A DNA stretch of 64,000 bases from Hydrogenophilales bacterium CG12_big_fil_rev_8_21_14_0_65_61_21 (GCA_002782005.1 PFGT01000101.1:1-64000); one strand, 5' to 3'; numbered from the stretch's first letter, positions 28,927 to 38,347 are shown. Program-made: numbers and translations. Notes: generated by a model not told the origin, from the letters alone.

Positions 28927-30571
28927 AGCTGACCTTGAGCCAGGATTCACCCGAGTCCTCGACCGCTTCGAGGCGTATCAGGCGGCTTGGATCGAACGGC
29001 GAGCGCAATTGGTATTGACGGTTCTTGGCATAATCAGCGCCGCTGATCAGCAAATATTCCTGTTTTTCTTCGTTGGTGAGCAAAATAGCCTTGAGGTTCT
29101 GACTGCCCGACGGCAGGTCCAACTCATCGACGACGTAACCGCCAGTCGCATCGGCATTGTCCATCTTTAACGTGACGGCCTGGAACTGTTCGGACATCAG
29201 TTTGATCCCCGCCAAGCGATGGTCTTCGTCCTTGCGTGCCAGATGCATGACGATACCCAAGCGCCAAGCATTGTCGTCCCGCAGACTCAGGGCGATCAGC
29301 TTGCCCACCTTGATCCATTCATTGCTGAGTGGGTTGATATGAAAGCCCAGACCGGTTTCGCTGGAATCCGCCTGTTCCCATAGCTCATAGCGTGACTGCA
29401 GGGCGGTTTCACGTTGCTGCTCAAGTCCTTTATCCTTGGTGCGCTCGGTGACGAAGCCATAGAGCTTGATATCGAGTATTTCTTCAGGACTGATTGGGCT
29501 ACGGTTGCTTTTGACCTTGTTTTCAGCCTTGGATAGTTCGTTGCAGATATTGTTCAGGTCGTGGATGACCTTCCATTGTCCGGGTTGCGGAATGCGCTGG
29601 TTGACGCGGCGGTCGCGGTCGTCAAGTACCGCCCATTCCTTATCGACCAGATTGATCAGGTCATACCCTTCCGGCAAACGGAAATCCTCGGTTAGGCCGA
29701 GCGTGGCGGGTGGAGCGCCGGATTTAAGCGATTCAGTAATATCCCGGAGATGCTTGAGCAGGTCAGTCGTTGAGACAAAACGCAGAGCCGGGTCAGATGT
29801 CTGGTTACGGCTCCGTTTAAGACCTTGCCCTTTGCTGGTGTCGACGTAGAACGTATGGCTGCCCGGATCGTATAGGCTGTCGATACGGATCAGGTCGGAC
29901 CAGTTATCCAGCCATTGGTCGACCATTTCGATTTCTCTGGCCGCCAGGCTGCCGTTGCCGACTAGCGAAAGCAGCAAGGCCTGGCCATATTCCTGCGCCG
30001 GTGTGCGCTGCTCGGCATCGGTGGAATAGACCGTCACCGCCGTATTGCTGAAGTTGTCGAATTCGGCAATGCGATATAGGTTGTGCAACCGCAGCCAGAG
30101 CTTCTCGTCCGCTTGTTCATAGCGGAAATAGCGCCATTTGATGATGTCGGCGAAACCGCGGATGGCGCGGGAGGTGATGAGCGGGATCGACATCTGTATC
30201 TTGCTGCCGCCCGGATTGGCGATAAAGTCCATCAAGAAGCCGTGGTAGCCTCGGGTGATTTCCCAATAAAAGGCGTGGATGGCGATCCATAACCTGGTCT
30301 CGATGGATTTGGACATACGGGCGTTACGCAGGTACTGCATGCACAACGACGACTGCATGTCCCTGGTAGCCTCGTCCAGGTGCATCAGCACCTGTAGCCG
30401 ATCCTTGGAAAAATTCGATTCGGCGTGATTGAACTGAATCAGGTTTTGAACCACCTCTTCTTGGGCGCTGTAGATGTCCCCAGCAGGCAGGTCCTGAACC
30501 CAGCGAGTAATGGTTTTGAGGTTGCTCAGCACCCCTTGGTCGTCTTTTTTTTTCTTCAAAAAACTAAACAT
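28907..30571 (-). CDS. Uncharacterised 554-aa protein (possible PilZ-like C-terminal domain)
   Basis: Not recognised with confidence. It begins with a lysine-rich stretch (FLKKKK) after MFS, has no signal peptide or clear membrane segment, and is mostly helical in its first 250 residues. Near 405-490 a segment (SSETGLGFHINPL, VGKLIALSL, WRLGIVMHL, GIKLMSE) has the rhythm of a PilZ-like beta barrel, but the RxxxR and DxSxxG motifs of canonical PilZ are not evident. AAAGGG lies just before the ATG. It starts 15 nt after the alaS stop, so it is probably co-transcribed with alaS. By eye its GC content is lower than its neighbours'. Confidence 0.6.
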   Translation of the reverse strand: MFSFLKKKKDDQGVLSNLKTITRWVQDLPAGDIYSAQEEVVQNLIQFNHAESNFSKDRLQVLMHLDEATRDMQSSLCMQYLRNARMSKSIETRLWIAIHAFYWEITRGYHGFLMDFIANPGGSKIQMSIPLITSRAIRGFADIIKWRYFRYEQADEKLWLRLHNLYRIAEFDNFSNTAVTVYSTDAEQRTPAQEYGQALLLSLVGNGSLAAREIEMVDQWLDNWSDLIRIDSLYDPGSHTFYVDTSKGQGLKRSRNQTSDPALRFVSTTDLLKHLRDITESLKSGAPPATLGLTEDFRLPEGYDLINLVDKEWAVLDDRDRRVNQRIPQPGQWKVIHDLNNICNELSKAENKVKSNRSPISPEEILDIKLYGFVTERTKDKGLEQQRETALQSRYELWEQADSSETGLGFHINPLSNEWIKVGKLIALSLRDDNAWRLGIVMHLARKDEDHRLAGIKLMSEQFQAVTLKMDNADATGGYVVDELDLPSGSQNLKAILLTNEEKQEYLLISGADYAKNRQYQLRSPFDPSRLIRLEAVEDSGESWLKVSFTVVAV

Positions 30572-30586
30572 ATCCCTTTGCCTTTA

Positions 30587-33214
30587 TTACTCACAGAGTT
30601 TCGATTCGGCCCAGTTTACAACGGAGTTCAACGCCAGCGCCAAATGTTCCGGCTGCGTGCCGCCCGCCTGAGCCATGTCCGGGCGTCCGCCGCCTTTGCC
30701 GCCGACCTGCTGGGCTACAAAGTTGACCAGTTCGCCTGCCTTTATCTTGGCGGTGGCATCCGCCGTTACACCCGCAATCAGGCTCACCTTGCCATCGCTG
30801 ACCGAGGCCAGCACGATCACAGCGCTCTTGAGTTTGTCGCGTAGTTTGTCCATGGTCTCGCGCAAAGTCGCCACATCCGCGCCTTCGAGTTTGGCTGCCA
30901 GCACCTTTACACCGTTGATGTCTTGCGCTTGGGCGACCAGTTCATCGCCCTGAGCAGAAGCGAGTTTGGATTTCAGCGCGGCCAGTTCTTTTTCCAGCGA
31001 CTTCACATGATCGAGTACCTGCCCGATGCGTGCCGCCGCTTCTTGCGGTTGTGTCTTGACCGCATCGGCGACTTGCCGCAACTGTTGTTCCTGCCACTGT
31101 ACCAGCGCCAGCGCGCCCTCGCCGGTCACCGCCTCCACGCGCCGGATGCCGGCCGCTACGCCGCTCTCGGTGACGATCTTGAACAGGCCGATGTCGCCCG
31201 TGCGTTTGATATGCGTGCCGCCGCACAATTCGCGGCTTGAGCCGATGTCGATCACCCGCACTTCGTCGCCGTATTTTTCGCCGAACAGCATCATCGCGCC
31301 GGTCTTCTGCGCGTCTTCGATGCCCATCACCCGCGCCTGACAATCGGCATTGGCAAGAATTTCGGCATTCACTATCGCTTCTACTTGGCGTATCTCGGCA
31401 TCGGTCATCGGTTGGCTATGCACAAAGTCGAAACGGGTTTTGTCCTCATCCACTTGCGACCCCTTTTGGTGGACATGCTCGCCCAGCGTTTCGCGCAAGG
31501 CCTTGTGCATCAGGTGTGTTGCCGAGTGGTTGCGCATGGTGCGGTTACGCGCGGCGGCATTTACTCGCGCTTGCACAGCGTTGCCCAGGCTCAGTTTGCC
31601 GGTCTTCACTACGCCGTGATGGCCAAATACCGTGGCCTGTATCTTCTGCGTGTCCTCGACCGCAAAGATGCCGTTAGTGCCGCGCAACTCACCGCTGTCG
31701 CCGACCTGACCACCAGACTCGGCGTAGAACGGGGTGTCGTCCAACACCACTACGCCCATCTCGCCTTCGTTCAGCTCATTGACCAGCGTGCTGTCCTGGT
31801 ACAGCGCGAGGATATTGCCCTTGTGTTCCAGTGTGTCGTAACCGTGGAAAGTGGTCGCCTGGCCGTTGTATTCGAGGTTTGCCGCCATCTTGAATTTGCC
31901 CGCCGCGCGGGCGAGTTCTTTTTGTTGCGCCATTGCCTTCTCGAACGCAACAACATCGACCGCCACCCCATGCTCGCGGCACACGTCCTGCGTCAGGTCG
32001 AGCGGAAAGCCAAAGGTGTCGTGCAGCTTGAATGCCGTCTCGCCGTTGAATGTTTTGCTACCTGCCTTGTCCATCTCGGCCAGATCGGCATCGAGGATCG
32101 CCATGCCATTCTCAATGGTCGCAAAAAAACGCTCTTCTTCCAGCTTGAGTACGCCCTTGACGCGCACTTGCTCGGCGATGAGTTCGGGGTAAGCCGCGCC
32201 CATTTGTTCGGCGAGATCGGGCACCAGTTTGTAAAAGAATGCCTCACGCGCGCCCAGCTTGTAACCGTGACGAATGGCGCGACGGATGATGCGGCGCAGC
32301 ACATAACCGCGCCCTTCGTTGCCGGGAATCACGCCATCGGCGATGAGGAAGGAACAGGCGCGAATGTGGTCGGCCAGCACCTTTAGCGAGGGCGAATCGA
32401 GATCGGCGCAATGCGTTTCGCGCGCCGCCGCTTTGATGAGCGCCTGGAACAGATCAATCTCATAGTTGGCATGGACGCCTTGCAACACCGCCGAGATACG
32501 TTCCAGACCCATGCCGGTATCGACCGACGGCCTGGGGAGCGGATGCATCACGCCGGCCTCGTCGCGGTTGTACTGCATGAACACGTTGTTCCATATTTCG
32601 ATGTAGCGGTCGCCGTCTTCTTCGGGGGTGCCTGGTAGACCGCCGGGGATATGCGCGCCATGATCGTAGAAGATTTCGGTACACGGGCCGCACGGGCCGG
32701 TGTCGCCCATCATCCAGAAATTGTCTGAGGCATAACGCGCGCCTTTGTTGTCGCCGATGCGAATGACGCGATCCGCGCTGAGGCCGACCTCTTTGGTCCA
32801 GATGTCATATGCCTCGTCGTCTTCGGCATAGACGGTGACGTAGAGCTTGTCTGCGGGCAGCTTGAATATCTCGGTCAGCAACTCCCATGCGTACTTGATC
32901 GCATCGCGTTTGAAGTAATCGCCAAAGCTGAAATTGCCCAGCATCTCAAAGAAGGTGTGATGGCGCGCGGTATAACCGACGTTCTCCAGATCGTTGTGCT
33001 TGCCACCGGCGCGCACGCATTTCTGTGATGAAGTGGCGCGGGTATAAGGGCGTTTGTCGAAACCGAGGAAGACATCCTTGAACTGGTTCATGCCCGCGTT
33101 GGTGAACAGCAGCGTCGGGTCTTCGTGCGGCACCAGCGAACTGGAGGGGACGACGGTATGGCCCTTGGAGGCGAAGAAATCCAGGAACTTCTGGCGAATC
33201 TCACTGCTTTTCAT
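30587..33214 (-). CDS. alaS: Alanyl-tRNA synthetase
   Basis: 875 aa, the length of E. coli AlaS. Charges tRNA-Ala and edits Ser/Gly-tRNA-Ala. Seen: class II aminoacylation core ([23 protein letters not shown]), editing domain with [11 protein letters not shown] and [13 protein letters not shown] (zinc ligands), and the C-terminal DHHA1-like part with [15 protein letters not shown]. The track ORF starts at 33307, but the protein begins at [10 protein letters not shown], so ATG 33214 is used. It is downstream of the HD-GYP regulator by 89 nt on the same strand. Confidence 0.96.
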   Translation of the reverse strand: MKSSEIRQKFLDFFASKGHTVVPSSSLVPHEDPTLLFTNAGMNQFKDVFLGFDKRPYTRATSSQKCVRAGGKHNDLENVGYTARHHTFFEMLGNFSFGDYFKRDAIKYAWELLTEIFKLPADKLYVTVYAEDDEAYDIWTKEVGLSADRVIRIGDNKGARYASDNFWMMGDTGPCGPCTEIFYDHGAHIPGGLPGTPEEDGDRYIEIWNNVFMQYNRDEAGVMHPLPRPSVDTGMGLERISAVLQGVHANYEIDLFQALIKAAARETHCADLDSPSLKVLADHIRACSFLIADGVIPGNEGRGYVLRRIIRRAIRHGYKLGAREAFFYKLVPDLAEQMGAAYPELIAEQVRVKGVLKLEEERFFATIENGMAILDADLAEMDKAGSKTFNGETAFKLHDTFGFPLDLTQDVCREHGVAVDVVAFEKAMAQQKELARAAGKFKMAANLEYNGQATTFHGYDTLEHKGNILALYQDSTLVNELNEGEMGVVVLDDTPFYAESGGQVGDSGELRGTNGIFAVEDTQKIQATVFGHHGVVKTGKLSLGNAVQARVNAAARNRTMRNHSATHLMHKALRETLGEHVHQKGSQVDEDKTRFDFVHSQPMTDAEIRQVEAIVNAEILANADCQARVMGIEDAQKTGAMMLFGEKYGDEVRVIDIGSSRELCGGTHIKRTGDIGLFKIVTESGVAAGIRRVEAVTGEGALALVQWQEQQLRQVADAVKTQPQEAAARIGQVLDHVKSLEKELAALKSKLASAQGDELVAQAQDINGVKVLAAKLEGADVATLRETMDKLRDKLKSAVIVLASVSDGKVSLIAGVTADATAKIKAGELVNFVAQQVGGKGGGRPDMAQAGGTQPEHLALALNSVVNWAESKLCE

Positions 33215-33303
33215 ATGCTGAGCGGGGTTTGTGTAATTGCGCGATTGTAGCCAATGCCGGCCCGGAGTGGGAAAGCGAGCCGCCGTTAGCGCTGACTTCA
33301 GTG

Positions 33304-34362
33304 TCAATCCGCGTTGGTGTCGTAAATCTCGCGCCAGCGTTTGGCGCAGCGCATGAAGGCGGCGAGCACTTGCGGATCGAAGTGTCCCGGCATGGTGCGG
33401 CCGTCACCGACGGTGATGACCTCCATCGTCTTTTCATGTGCGAGGGCCGGCTTGTAAGGGCGCTTTGAGCGCAGCGTGTCGTAGATGTCGGCGATGTTCA
33501 TGATTCGCGCCGAGAGGGGGATTTCCTCGCCCTTCGACCCATTTGGATAGCCGCCGCCGTCCCAGCGCTCATGGTGGTTGAGCGCGATCTCGGCGCCCAT
33601 CTTGATGTATGGCGAGTTGCCCTTTTCGAGGATTTTCGCGCCATAGGTGGTATGACCCTTCATGATCGCCCATTCCTCCGGCGTGAAGCCGCCGGGTTTG
33701 AGCAGGATGGCGTCGGGAATGGCGATCTTGCCGATATCGTGCATCGGGCTGGCGTAGAAGAGCTGTTCGGTAAATTCATCGCCCAACCCCATCTCCTCGG
33801 CCATGTCGCGGCAGTAGTAGCTGATGCGCTGGACATGGTTGCCGGTCTCCTCATCCTTGAATTCCGCCGCCCGCACCATGGTGAGGATGGTGTCCCTGTA
33901 GGCCTCGCGCAACTCCTGGGTGCGCGCGGCCACCTGCTCTTCAAGGATGTGGTTGTGTTGTTCGAGAAACCGGCTGAACTCGCGCAGCCGCAGCAGGTTC
34001 CGCACCCGCACCCACAGCTCGGTGCGTTCAATCGGCTTGGTGAGAAACTCCTCGGCGCCCATCTGTAGGGCACGGATTTCCGACCCGCGATTGTCCGGCG
34101 TGCCAACCATGATAATGGGGATGGTCTTGGTTGCCGGGTCGAGCTTGAGTCGCCCGGCGACCTGGAACCCGTCGATGCCTGGCAGTATGACGTCAAGTAC
34201 GATCAGATCGGGCCGGAAGCCTGGGATAAACTTCAGCGCATCCTCGCCGTTGGTGGCCGTCTCGGTGACGTATCCCTCGGCCTTGAACAGCATCTCCAGT
34301 AGTTGCAGGCTGCGCGCATCGTTGTCGACGATAAGGATACGGGAGGGGTCTTCAGCCACCAT
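33304..34362 (-). CDS. Response regulator with HD-GYP c-di-GMP phosphodiesterase output
   Basis: 352 aa. Receiver domain (about 8-120; phospho-acceptor Asp in IVLDVILPG, Lys in FLTKPIE), coiled linker, then HD-GYP domain (about 160-350) with MHDIGK and [11 protein letters not shown], metal and c-di-GMP binding residues intact. Predicted to hydrolyse c-di-GMP in response to an unlinked sensor kinase. Residues before MVAEDPSR in the track ORF are not family-like; AGAGG precedes ATG 34362 at close distance (GTG 34359 is possible). An RpfG-like architecture, but no rpfF/rpfC is nearby. Confidence 0.9.
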   Translation of the reverse strand: MVAEDPSRILIVDNDARSLQLLEMLFKAEGYVTETATNGEDALKFIPGFRPDLIVLDVILPGIDGFQVAGRLKLDPATKTIPIIMVGTPDNRGSEIRALQMGAEEFLTKPIERTELWVRVRNLLRLREFSRFLEQHNHILEEQVAARTQELREAYRDTILTMVRAAEFKDEETGNHVQRISYYCRDMAEEMGLGDEFTEQLFYASPMHDIGKIAIPDAILLKPGGFTPEEWAIMKGHTTYGAKILEKGNSPYIKMGAEIALNHHERWDGGGYPNGSKGEEIPLSARIMNIADIYDTLRSKRPYKPALAHEKTMEVITVGDGRTMPGHFDPQVLAAFMRCAKRWREIYDTNAD

Positions 34363-34421
34363 AAACCTCTTTGCAATGTGGATTCGGCGCCTCGTCACTT
34401 TCTGCTTGACGGTGCGACCGA

Positions 34422-34427
34422 AGTATA
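34422..34427 (-). promoter_or_regulatory. Candidate -10 for the HD-GYP regulator gene
   Basis: TATACT on the minus strand, about 60 nt before the ATG, without a good -35. It lies in the divergent region shared with the rhodanese promoter. Confidence 0.3.
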
Positions 34428-34481
34428 GACAACCGGGTAACAGTTATGTCGCGCTGCACGCCAGACGCAAATAATAGCCAA

Positions 34482-34510
34482 TTGAAATGCTGTGGTATTT
34501 GCGGTAGATT
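34482..34510 (+). promoter_or_regulatory. Candidate sigma-70 promoter of the rhd-tusA-dsrE2 cluster
   Basis: TTGAAA, 17-nt spacer, TAGATT: four of six and four of six consensus matches with optimal spacing, 36 nt before the rhodanese ATG, in an AT-rich patch. Confidence 0.5.
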
Positions 34511-34546
34511 AGCATCCTCTAATATTGAATTATGGGGTACAGAGCC

Positions 34547-34873
34547 ATGTTTAGCGCTTACGGTATCAAGGAAATCGATGTCGACTCTTTGAGTTCTAGC
34601 AAGGATGACATTCACCTGATCGATGTACGAACGGAAGCTGAGGTATTGGCAGGTGCGATTGCCGGCGCGATTCACATTCCGCTCCATTTGCTGCCCATTA
34701 AGGCGCACGAGATTCCTCAGGATCGGCCGGTGGTGATCTATTGTCGTACCGGAGCACGCTCGGCTCAGGCCTGTGCCTTCATGCAGCAAAAAGGCTACAC
34801 CAATATGCTCAATCTGGCCGGTGGCATCGCGGCCTGGGCGAGGTCCGGCAAGCCGATTGGCAAGATAGCCTGA
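34547..34873 (+). CDS. Single-domain rhodanese sulfurtransferase
   Basis: 108 aa. Transfers sulfane sulfur through a cysteine persulfide. Seen: LIDVRTEAE, and active-site loop YCRTGARS with the catalytic Cys; C-terminal LAGGIAAWA is typical. There is no signal peptide, so it is cytoplasmic. It leads a rhodanese-tusA-dsrE2 set; in sulfur oxidisers these pass persulfide sulfur to the sHdr or rDsr pathways (family knowledge; neither is in this window). ATG 34547 is preferred over 34532 because GGGG lies at a suitable distance. The stop is followed at once by a strong hairpin. Confidence 0.9.
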   Translation: MFSAYGIKEIDVDSLSSSKDDIHLIDVRTEAEVLAGAIAGAIHIPLHLLPIKAHEIPQDRPVVIYCRTGARSAQACAFMQQKGYTNMLNLAGGIAAWARSGKPIGKIA

Positions 34874-34907
34874 TCTCGACGCCGACTTGCGGCGGTCGGC
34901 ATCGAGA
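34874..34907 (+). other. Intra-cluster hairpin after the rhodanese gene
   Basis: TCTCGACGCCGAC pairs with GTCGGCATCGAGA (12 of 13) around an 8-nt loop, starting on the base after the rhodanese stop. There is no U-tract. It could stabilise or separate the rhodanese transcript from tusA. The remaining gap to tusA (34908-35031) shows a poor promoter candidate (TTGCAA at 34935) and nothing else. Confidence 0.45.
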
Positions 34908-35031
34908 CCAAAAGACGCGCAAGCCAGACGGCCATTGCAATCGTTCATCAACTGGTTTAATGTTGCCAGCGCAATTTAGAGGTATTCCACCGGTTAACGC
35001 TTAAATTCTTTACCAAGTAGAAGGAGCAGAA

Positions 35032-35259
35032 ATGAATTTTGATAAAGACCTCGACGCCCGCGGCCTGAACTGTCCGCTGCCTATCTTGCGTGCCAAGAAG
35101 ACGCTCAACGAACTAACCACTGGCCAGGTGCTGAAGATTCTCGCCACCGACCCAGGTTCTGTGAAAGATTTTTCCGCGTTTGCCAAACAAACGGGCAATG
35201 AACTGCTGACCTCCAGCGAAGCTGGTGGCGAGTACACCTTCTTCATCAAGAAGAAGTAA
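35032..35259 (+). CDS. tusA: TusA-family sulfur carrier
   Basis: 75 aa. Small cytoplasmic persulfide carrier. The signature DARGLNCPLPILRAKK holds the CPxP motif whose Cys carries sulfur. A strong AAGGAG lies 7 nt before the ATG. Its position between a rhodanese and dsrE2 marks it as the sulfur-oxidation TusA rather than the tRNA-thiolation TusA (family knowledge). A hairpin ending in GTTT follows. Confidence 0.92.
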   Translation: MNFDKDLDARGLNCPLPILRAKKTLNELTTGQVLKILATDPGSVKDFSAFAKQTGNELLTSSEAGGEYTFFIKKK

Positions 35260-35280
35260 GCTCGGAGCAATTGCCAGAAG

Positions 35281-35299
35281 GGGCCTCGTCATGAGGCCC
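35281..35299 (+). terminator. Weak terminator/attenuator between tusA and dsrE2
   Basis: GGGCCTC-GTCAT-GAGGCCC, a 7-bp stem followed by TGTTT. The short U-run suggests partial termination, which would give more tusA than dsrE2 mRNA. Confidence 0.45.
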
Positions 35300-35366
35300 T
35301 GTTTACGTCGAATGCCCATGCGGCAAGCCGTACAAGTTGTCCAACCCAATTCAAAGAGGTGGAGAG

Positions 35367-35876
35367 ATGGAAGAGAAAAAACTCGCGATTATCGCAACCA
35401 AGGGTACCCTGGACTGGGCCTATCCCCCATACATCCTGGCCTCCACGGCGGCGGCCCTCGGCTATGAAGTTCAGATTTTCTTCACCTTCTATGGTCTGCA
35501 ACTGGTACGCAAGGACCTTAGCGGCCTGAGAGTCAGCCCCATCGGCAACCCCGGTATGCCCATGAAGATGCCCTTCGGCCCCAAATGGTTCCGCGGCATC
35601 AACTGGAATATCCCCAATGCCATCCAGTGCCTCATCCCCGGCTATGAAACGCTGGCAACATCGCTGATGAAACAGACCATCGCCAATAATGGCGTGGCCA
35701 GCATCCCCGAGCTGCGCGAACTGTGTCAGGAAGCCGAGGTGAAATTCATCGCCTGCCAGATGACCGTCGAGCTGTTCGGTTTCTCGCATAGTGATTTCAT
35801 CGATGGTATGGAATTCGGCGGCGCCGCCACCTTCTTCGAATTTGCCGGCGAGTCGGATGTTTGCCTGTACATCTGA
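35367..35876 (+). CDS. dsrE2: DsrE2-type sulfur carrier (DsrE/DrsE-like superfamily)
   Basis: 169 aa. DsrE-superfamily protein that exchanges sulfur with TusA in dissimilatory sulfur metabolism (family knowledge). Seen: LAIIATKGTLDWAYPPYILAS, hydrophobic strands, NAIQCLIPG and FIACQMTVELFG, the latter with the conserved Cys near the C-terminus; IDGMEFGGAATF is typical of DsrE2/DsrE-like. The track start is 30 nt upstream; ATG 35367 with GGTGGAG is the better start. A strong terminator follows. Confidence 0.85.
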   Translation: MEEKKLAIIATKGTLDWAYPPYILASTAAALGYEVQIFFTFYGLQLVRKDLSGLRVSPIGNPGMPMKMPFGPKWFRGINWNIPNAIQCLIPGYETLATSLMKQTIANNGVASIPELRELCQEAEVKFIACQMTVELFGFSHSDFIDGMEFGGAATFFEFAGESDVCLYI

Positions 35877-35902
35877 TCCAGCAGGGTAATGCTCCACAGT
35901 AC

Positions 35903-35932
35903 AAAACCGCCTAATTAGGGCGGTTTTTTTTT
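35903..35932 (+). terminator. Intrinsic terminator after dsrE2
   Basis: AAAACCGCC-TAATTAG-GGCGGTTTT, a 9-bp stem followed by a run of T (nine from the arm onward). Strong, and 26 nt after the dsrE2 stop; it closes the rhd-tusA-dsrE2 unit. Confidence 0.88.
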
Positions 35933-36074
35933 GGCTGCGCCGCAGATAGCTAATGGCCTGGAAGATAAGCATATTCTTATACTGTTCTGTTTGTTGCAGA
36001 TTAAATATCAGCCGGCTACCATGACCCGCGCTTTACTTTTTATTACGCAATCACCTTGAGGCGGAGACATTTAA

Positions 36075-37382
36075 ATGACGTTTAACAAACTTGCAATTGC
36101 CCTGGCCGTAGCCGGAGTTTCAACCGGCGCCTATGCCACCAACGGTATGAATATGGAGGGTTATGGCCCCATTTCGACCAGCATGGGCGGCACATCTTTT
36201 GCTTATGACAATGGTACGGGTGCGATGGCTGGTAACCCGGCGACCCTGGGGCTGATGACCGACGGTTCCCATTTGGACGTAGCTGTAGGCGTATTACAGC
36301 CCGATATCACAGTGCAAGGTGGCCAGAGTTCGACCGCTACCTCATTTCTTATGCCGGCCATCGGCTGGGTCAAGAAGAATGGCAATCTGGCCTATGGCGC
36401 GGGCATGTTCGCCCAGGGCGGCATGGGTACGGACTATGCGCAGGGTATCGATGGCCAACCCGAGCGCTCCGAGTTAGGCGTCGGCCGTTTGATTTTTCCC
36501 GTGGCATTCCAGGCCACTCCCGACTTGGTGGTCGGCGGTTCGATCGATTTCGTCTGGGCGATGATGGACCTTAGAATGGCCATGCCGCTGCAAAATATGG
36601 CTGGCCTGATTACCCCGACCGGACAGGGTAACGGCACCATCTTGGGCGCGCTGGGCGGCATGATGCAGTCCGGTGCCTACACCAATGCCCGTCTCGATTT
36701 CAGCGACAATAACGACTTCACTGGTAAGGCCCGCGGTTTCGGTTACGCCGGCAAGCTGGGCCTGACCTACAAGGCCTCGCCGACCGTGACCATCGGCGCG
36801 GTGTATGAGTCGAAGACCTCCCTGGGCGACATGAAGACGCCCGATACCGGTGCCACCATGATCGTTACCGGCGTGGGTCCGACCCAGGCCATTCCGGGCA
36901 AGATTACGATACGCGATTTCCAGTGGCCAGAGATGTTTGGCCTAGGTATCGCCGTGCAGGCTACGCCTGACTTGATGGTGGCCGCAGATGTCAAGCACAT
37001 CGGCTGGTCCGGCGTCATGGAGAACTTCACCATGACCTATGCCGCCTTTGGCGATAACGTCACGTTCGCGTTGCCACAAAATTGGGAAGATCAGACCGTA
37101 TTGAGTCTGGGCGGCGCCTATAAGGTGAATAATGCGCTGACCCTGCGTGCCGGTGCCAATCTTGCCGACAATCCGGTTCCGGACGCCACGATGCACTATT
37201 TGTTCCCGGCTATCATCAAGAATCACTACACGGCCGGCCTGGGCTATGTCATCGACCCGGCATCCGAGGTGAACGTCTCGCTGGTTTATGCACCCAAGGT
37301 CACTCAGACCAATTCGACCTTCGGTTATACCGTTACCCACAGCCAGACCAACTGGCAGTTGATGTACAGCCGCAAGTTCTGA
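36075..37382 (+). CDS. FadL/TodX-type outer-membrane porin (OMPP1 family)
   Basis: 435 aa. Long-chain fatty acid/hydrocarbon transporter family: a 14-strand barrel moving hydrophobic molecules across the outer membrane. Seen: signal peptide (about 1-22, ending GAYA), then NGMNMEGYGPIS and MAGNPATLG, the N-terminal hatch region with the conserved NPA motif, alternating beta strands, and a C-terminal aromatic end MYSRKF. Substrate unknown. It follows the sulfur-carrier cluster after a terminator, so it has its own promoter within 35933-36074; a TATACT at 35978 is the best -10 seen. Uptake of hydrophobic sulfur is a possibility, not shown. Confidence 0.87.
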   Translation: MTFNKLAIALAVAGVSTGAYATNGMNMEGYGPISTSMGGTSFAYDNGTGAMAGNPATLGLMTDGSHLDVAVGVLQPDITVQGGQSSTATSFLMPAIGWVKKNGNLAYGAGMFAQGGMGTDYAQGIDGQPERSELGVGRLIFPVAFQATPDLVVGGSIDFVWAMMDLRMAMPLQNMAGLITPTGQGNGTILGALGGMMQSGAYTNARLDFSDNNDFTGKARGFGYAGKLGLTYKASPTVTIGAVYESKTSLGDMKTPDTGATMIVTGVGPTQAIPGKITIRDFQWPEMFGLGIAVQATPDLMVAADVKHIGWSGVMENFTMTYAAFGDNVTFALPQNWEDQTVLSLGGAYKVNNALTLRAGANLADNPVPDATMHYLFPAIIKNHYTAGLGYVIDPASEVNVSLVYAPKVTQTNSTFGYTVTHSQTNWQLMYSRKF

Positions 37383-37402
37383 TTACTGAAGTCGCTTGAT
37401 CG

Positions 37403-37437
37403 ATGGGGCCGGCCTGTTTGGGTTGGCCCCATTTTAT
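37403..37437 (+). terminator. Intrinsic terminator after the fadL-type gene
   Basis: ATGGGGCC and GGCCCCAT form an 8-bp stem over a 14-nt loop, followed by TTTATTT, 20 nt after the stop. Confidence 0.8.
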
Positions 37438-37450
37438 TTGGTTTGGCTAG

Positions 37451-37611
37451 GAGCCTGTCGGACTTATGGGGATCGAAGCGAAAAGTCGGCTGGGCGAAGA
37501 CAGATTTTGCCGATTTTGCCGGTCAATAGTCGTTCTATTGACCAAAAAAGCGGTGAAAGATGGACCGCTCAGGCGGATTTGCAGCCGATTCATCATAAGT
37601 CCGATAGGCTC
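37451..37611. mobile_element. MITE-like element (161 bp), terminal inverted repeats, CTAG flanks
   Basis: Ends are GAGCCTGTCGGACTTATG and its near-perfect inverse (one mismatch), each bordered outside by CTAG (37447-37450 and 37612-37615), consistent with a 4-bp target duplication. The centre has a perfect 9-bp hairpin GGTCAATAG-TCGTT-CTATTGACC (37521-37543), so the whole element could fold on itself. It encodes no transposase. It lies across the 3' end of the mnmD-like gene, supplying the last 25 codons and the stop. Confidence 0.72.
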
Positions 37612-38347
37612 CTAGTTCGCTCGGCAGATCGGGTTGGGACCGGGATTGGCTAAAGCGGCCGACCAGCATCTGCCGTTTACTGGCAAAGCCAGGCGTCTTT
37701 TCTACGCTGAAACCGGCTTGTTGCAGCCCTGTCCTGACCGTAGCCGAGACGCTCCAGGTGGCGACAGTGGCGTCGGTATTGGCCAGCCGACCGATCTGAC
37801 CGAGAACGTCGGCTGACCAGAGGTCCGGGTTTTTGCCTGGTGCGAAACCATCCAGATAAACCGCATCGACCCTGGCCTGGAGTTGGGTCAACACCTTGGC
37901 GGCATCGCCCAATAGCAAGGTCAGTACCAACCGGCCGCCGGCAAACTCGATGCGGTGCAAGCCGGGCGTTAAAGTCGGCCAGTGGGCGCGTAGTTCGGCG
38001 GCGAGTTCGACGAACTCCGGCCAGGCGGCCTGGATGACGGTCAGATCGTCAGCCCGGAATGGGTGCTTCTCCACCGATAGATAGTGCAGCCGCCGGCAGG
38101 CTTGCGGGTCATCGCGCCAGGCTTGCCAGGTGGCCAGGAAATTGAGGCTGGCGCCGAAGCCGGTTTCCAGGATGGCGAAGTGGTCTCGGTCGCGCCAGCG
38201 TTCCGGCAGGCGATTACCGGCCAGAAAGACGTGGCGGGCCTGGCCGGGGCCGCCGCCATCGGAATGGTAGATGTCGCCATATTGAATGGAAAACGGGATG
38301 CCGTTCTCGGAAAAGGCCAGGGTGGCGGGGACCAACGGTTCGTACAT
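37535..38347 (-). CDS. mnmD: MnmD-like tRNA mnm5s2U34 methyltransferase (MnmC N-terminal domain), 3' end supplied by a MITE
   Basis: 270 aa. SAM-dependent methylation of nm5(s2)U34 to mnm5(s2)U34 in tRNA (family knowledge of the MnmC N-terminal domain). Seen: YHSDGGGPGQARHVFLAGN, ILETGFGASLNFL (SAM loop), YLDGFAPGKNPDLW and KRQMLVGRF, where the domain normally ends. The FAD-oxidoreductase half of bifunctional MnmC is absent. From about residue 246 the sequence (GAYRTYDESAANPP...) is encoded by the 161-bp element, including the stop. Either it was always a stand-alone MnmD or the element removed the second half. The methyltransferase domain looks complete and probably functional. Confidence 0.82.
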   Translation of the reverse strand: MYEPLVPATLAFSENGIPFSIQYGDIYHSDGGGPGQARHVFLAGNRLPERWRDRDHFAILETGFGASLNFLATWQAWRDDPQACRRLHYLSVEKHPFRADDLTVIQAAWPEFVELAAELRAHWPTLTPGLHRIEFAGGRLVLTLLLGDAAKVLTQLQARVDAVYLDGFAPGKNPDLWSADVLGQIGRLANTDATVATWSVSATVRTGLQQAGFSVEKTPGFASKRQMLVGRFSQSRSQPDLPSELGAYRTYDESAANPPERSIFHRFFGQ

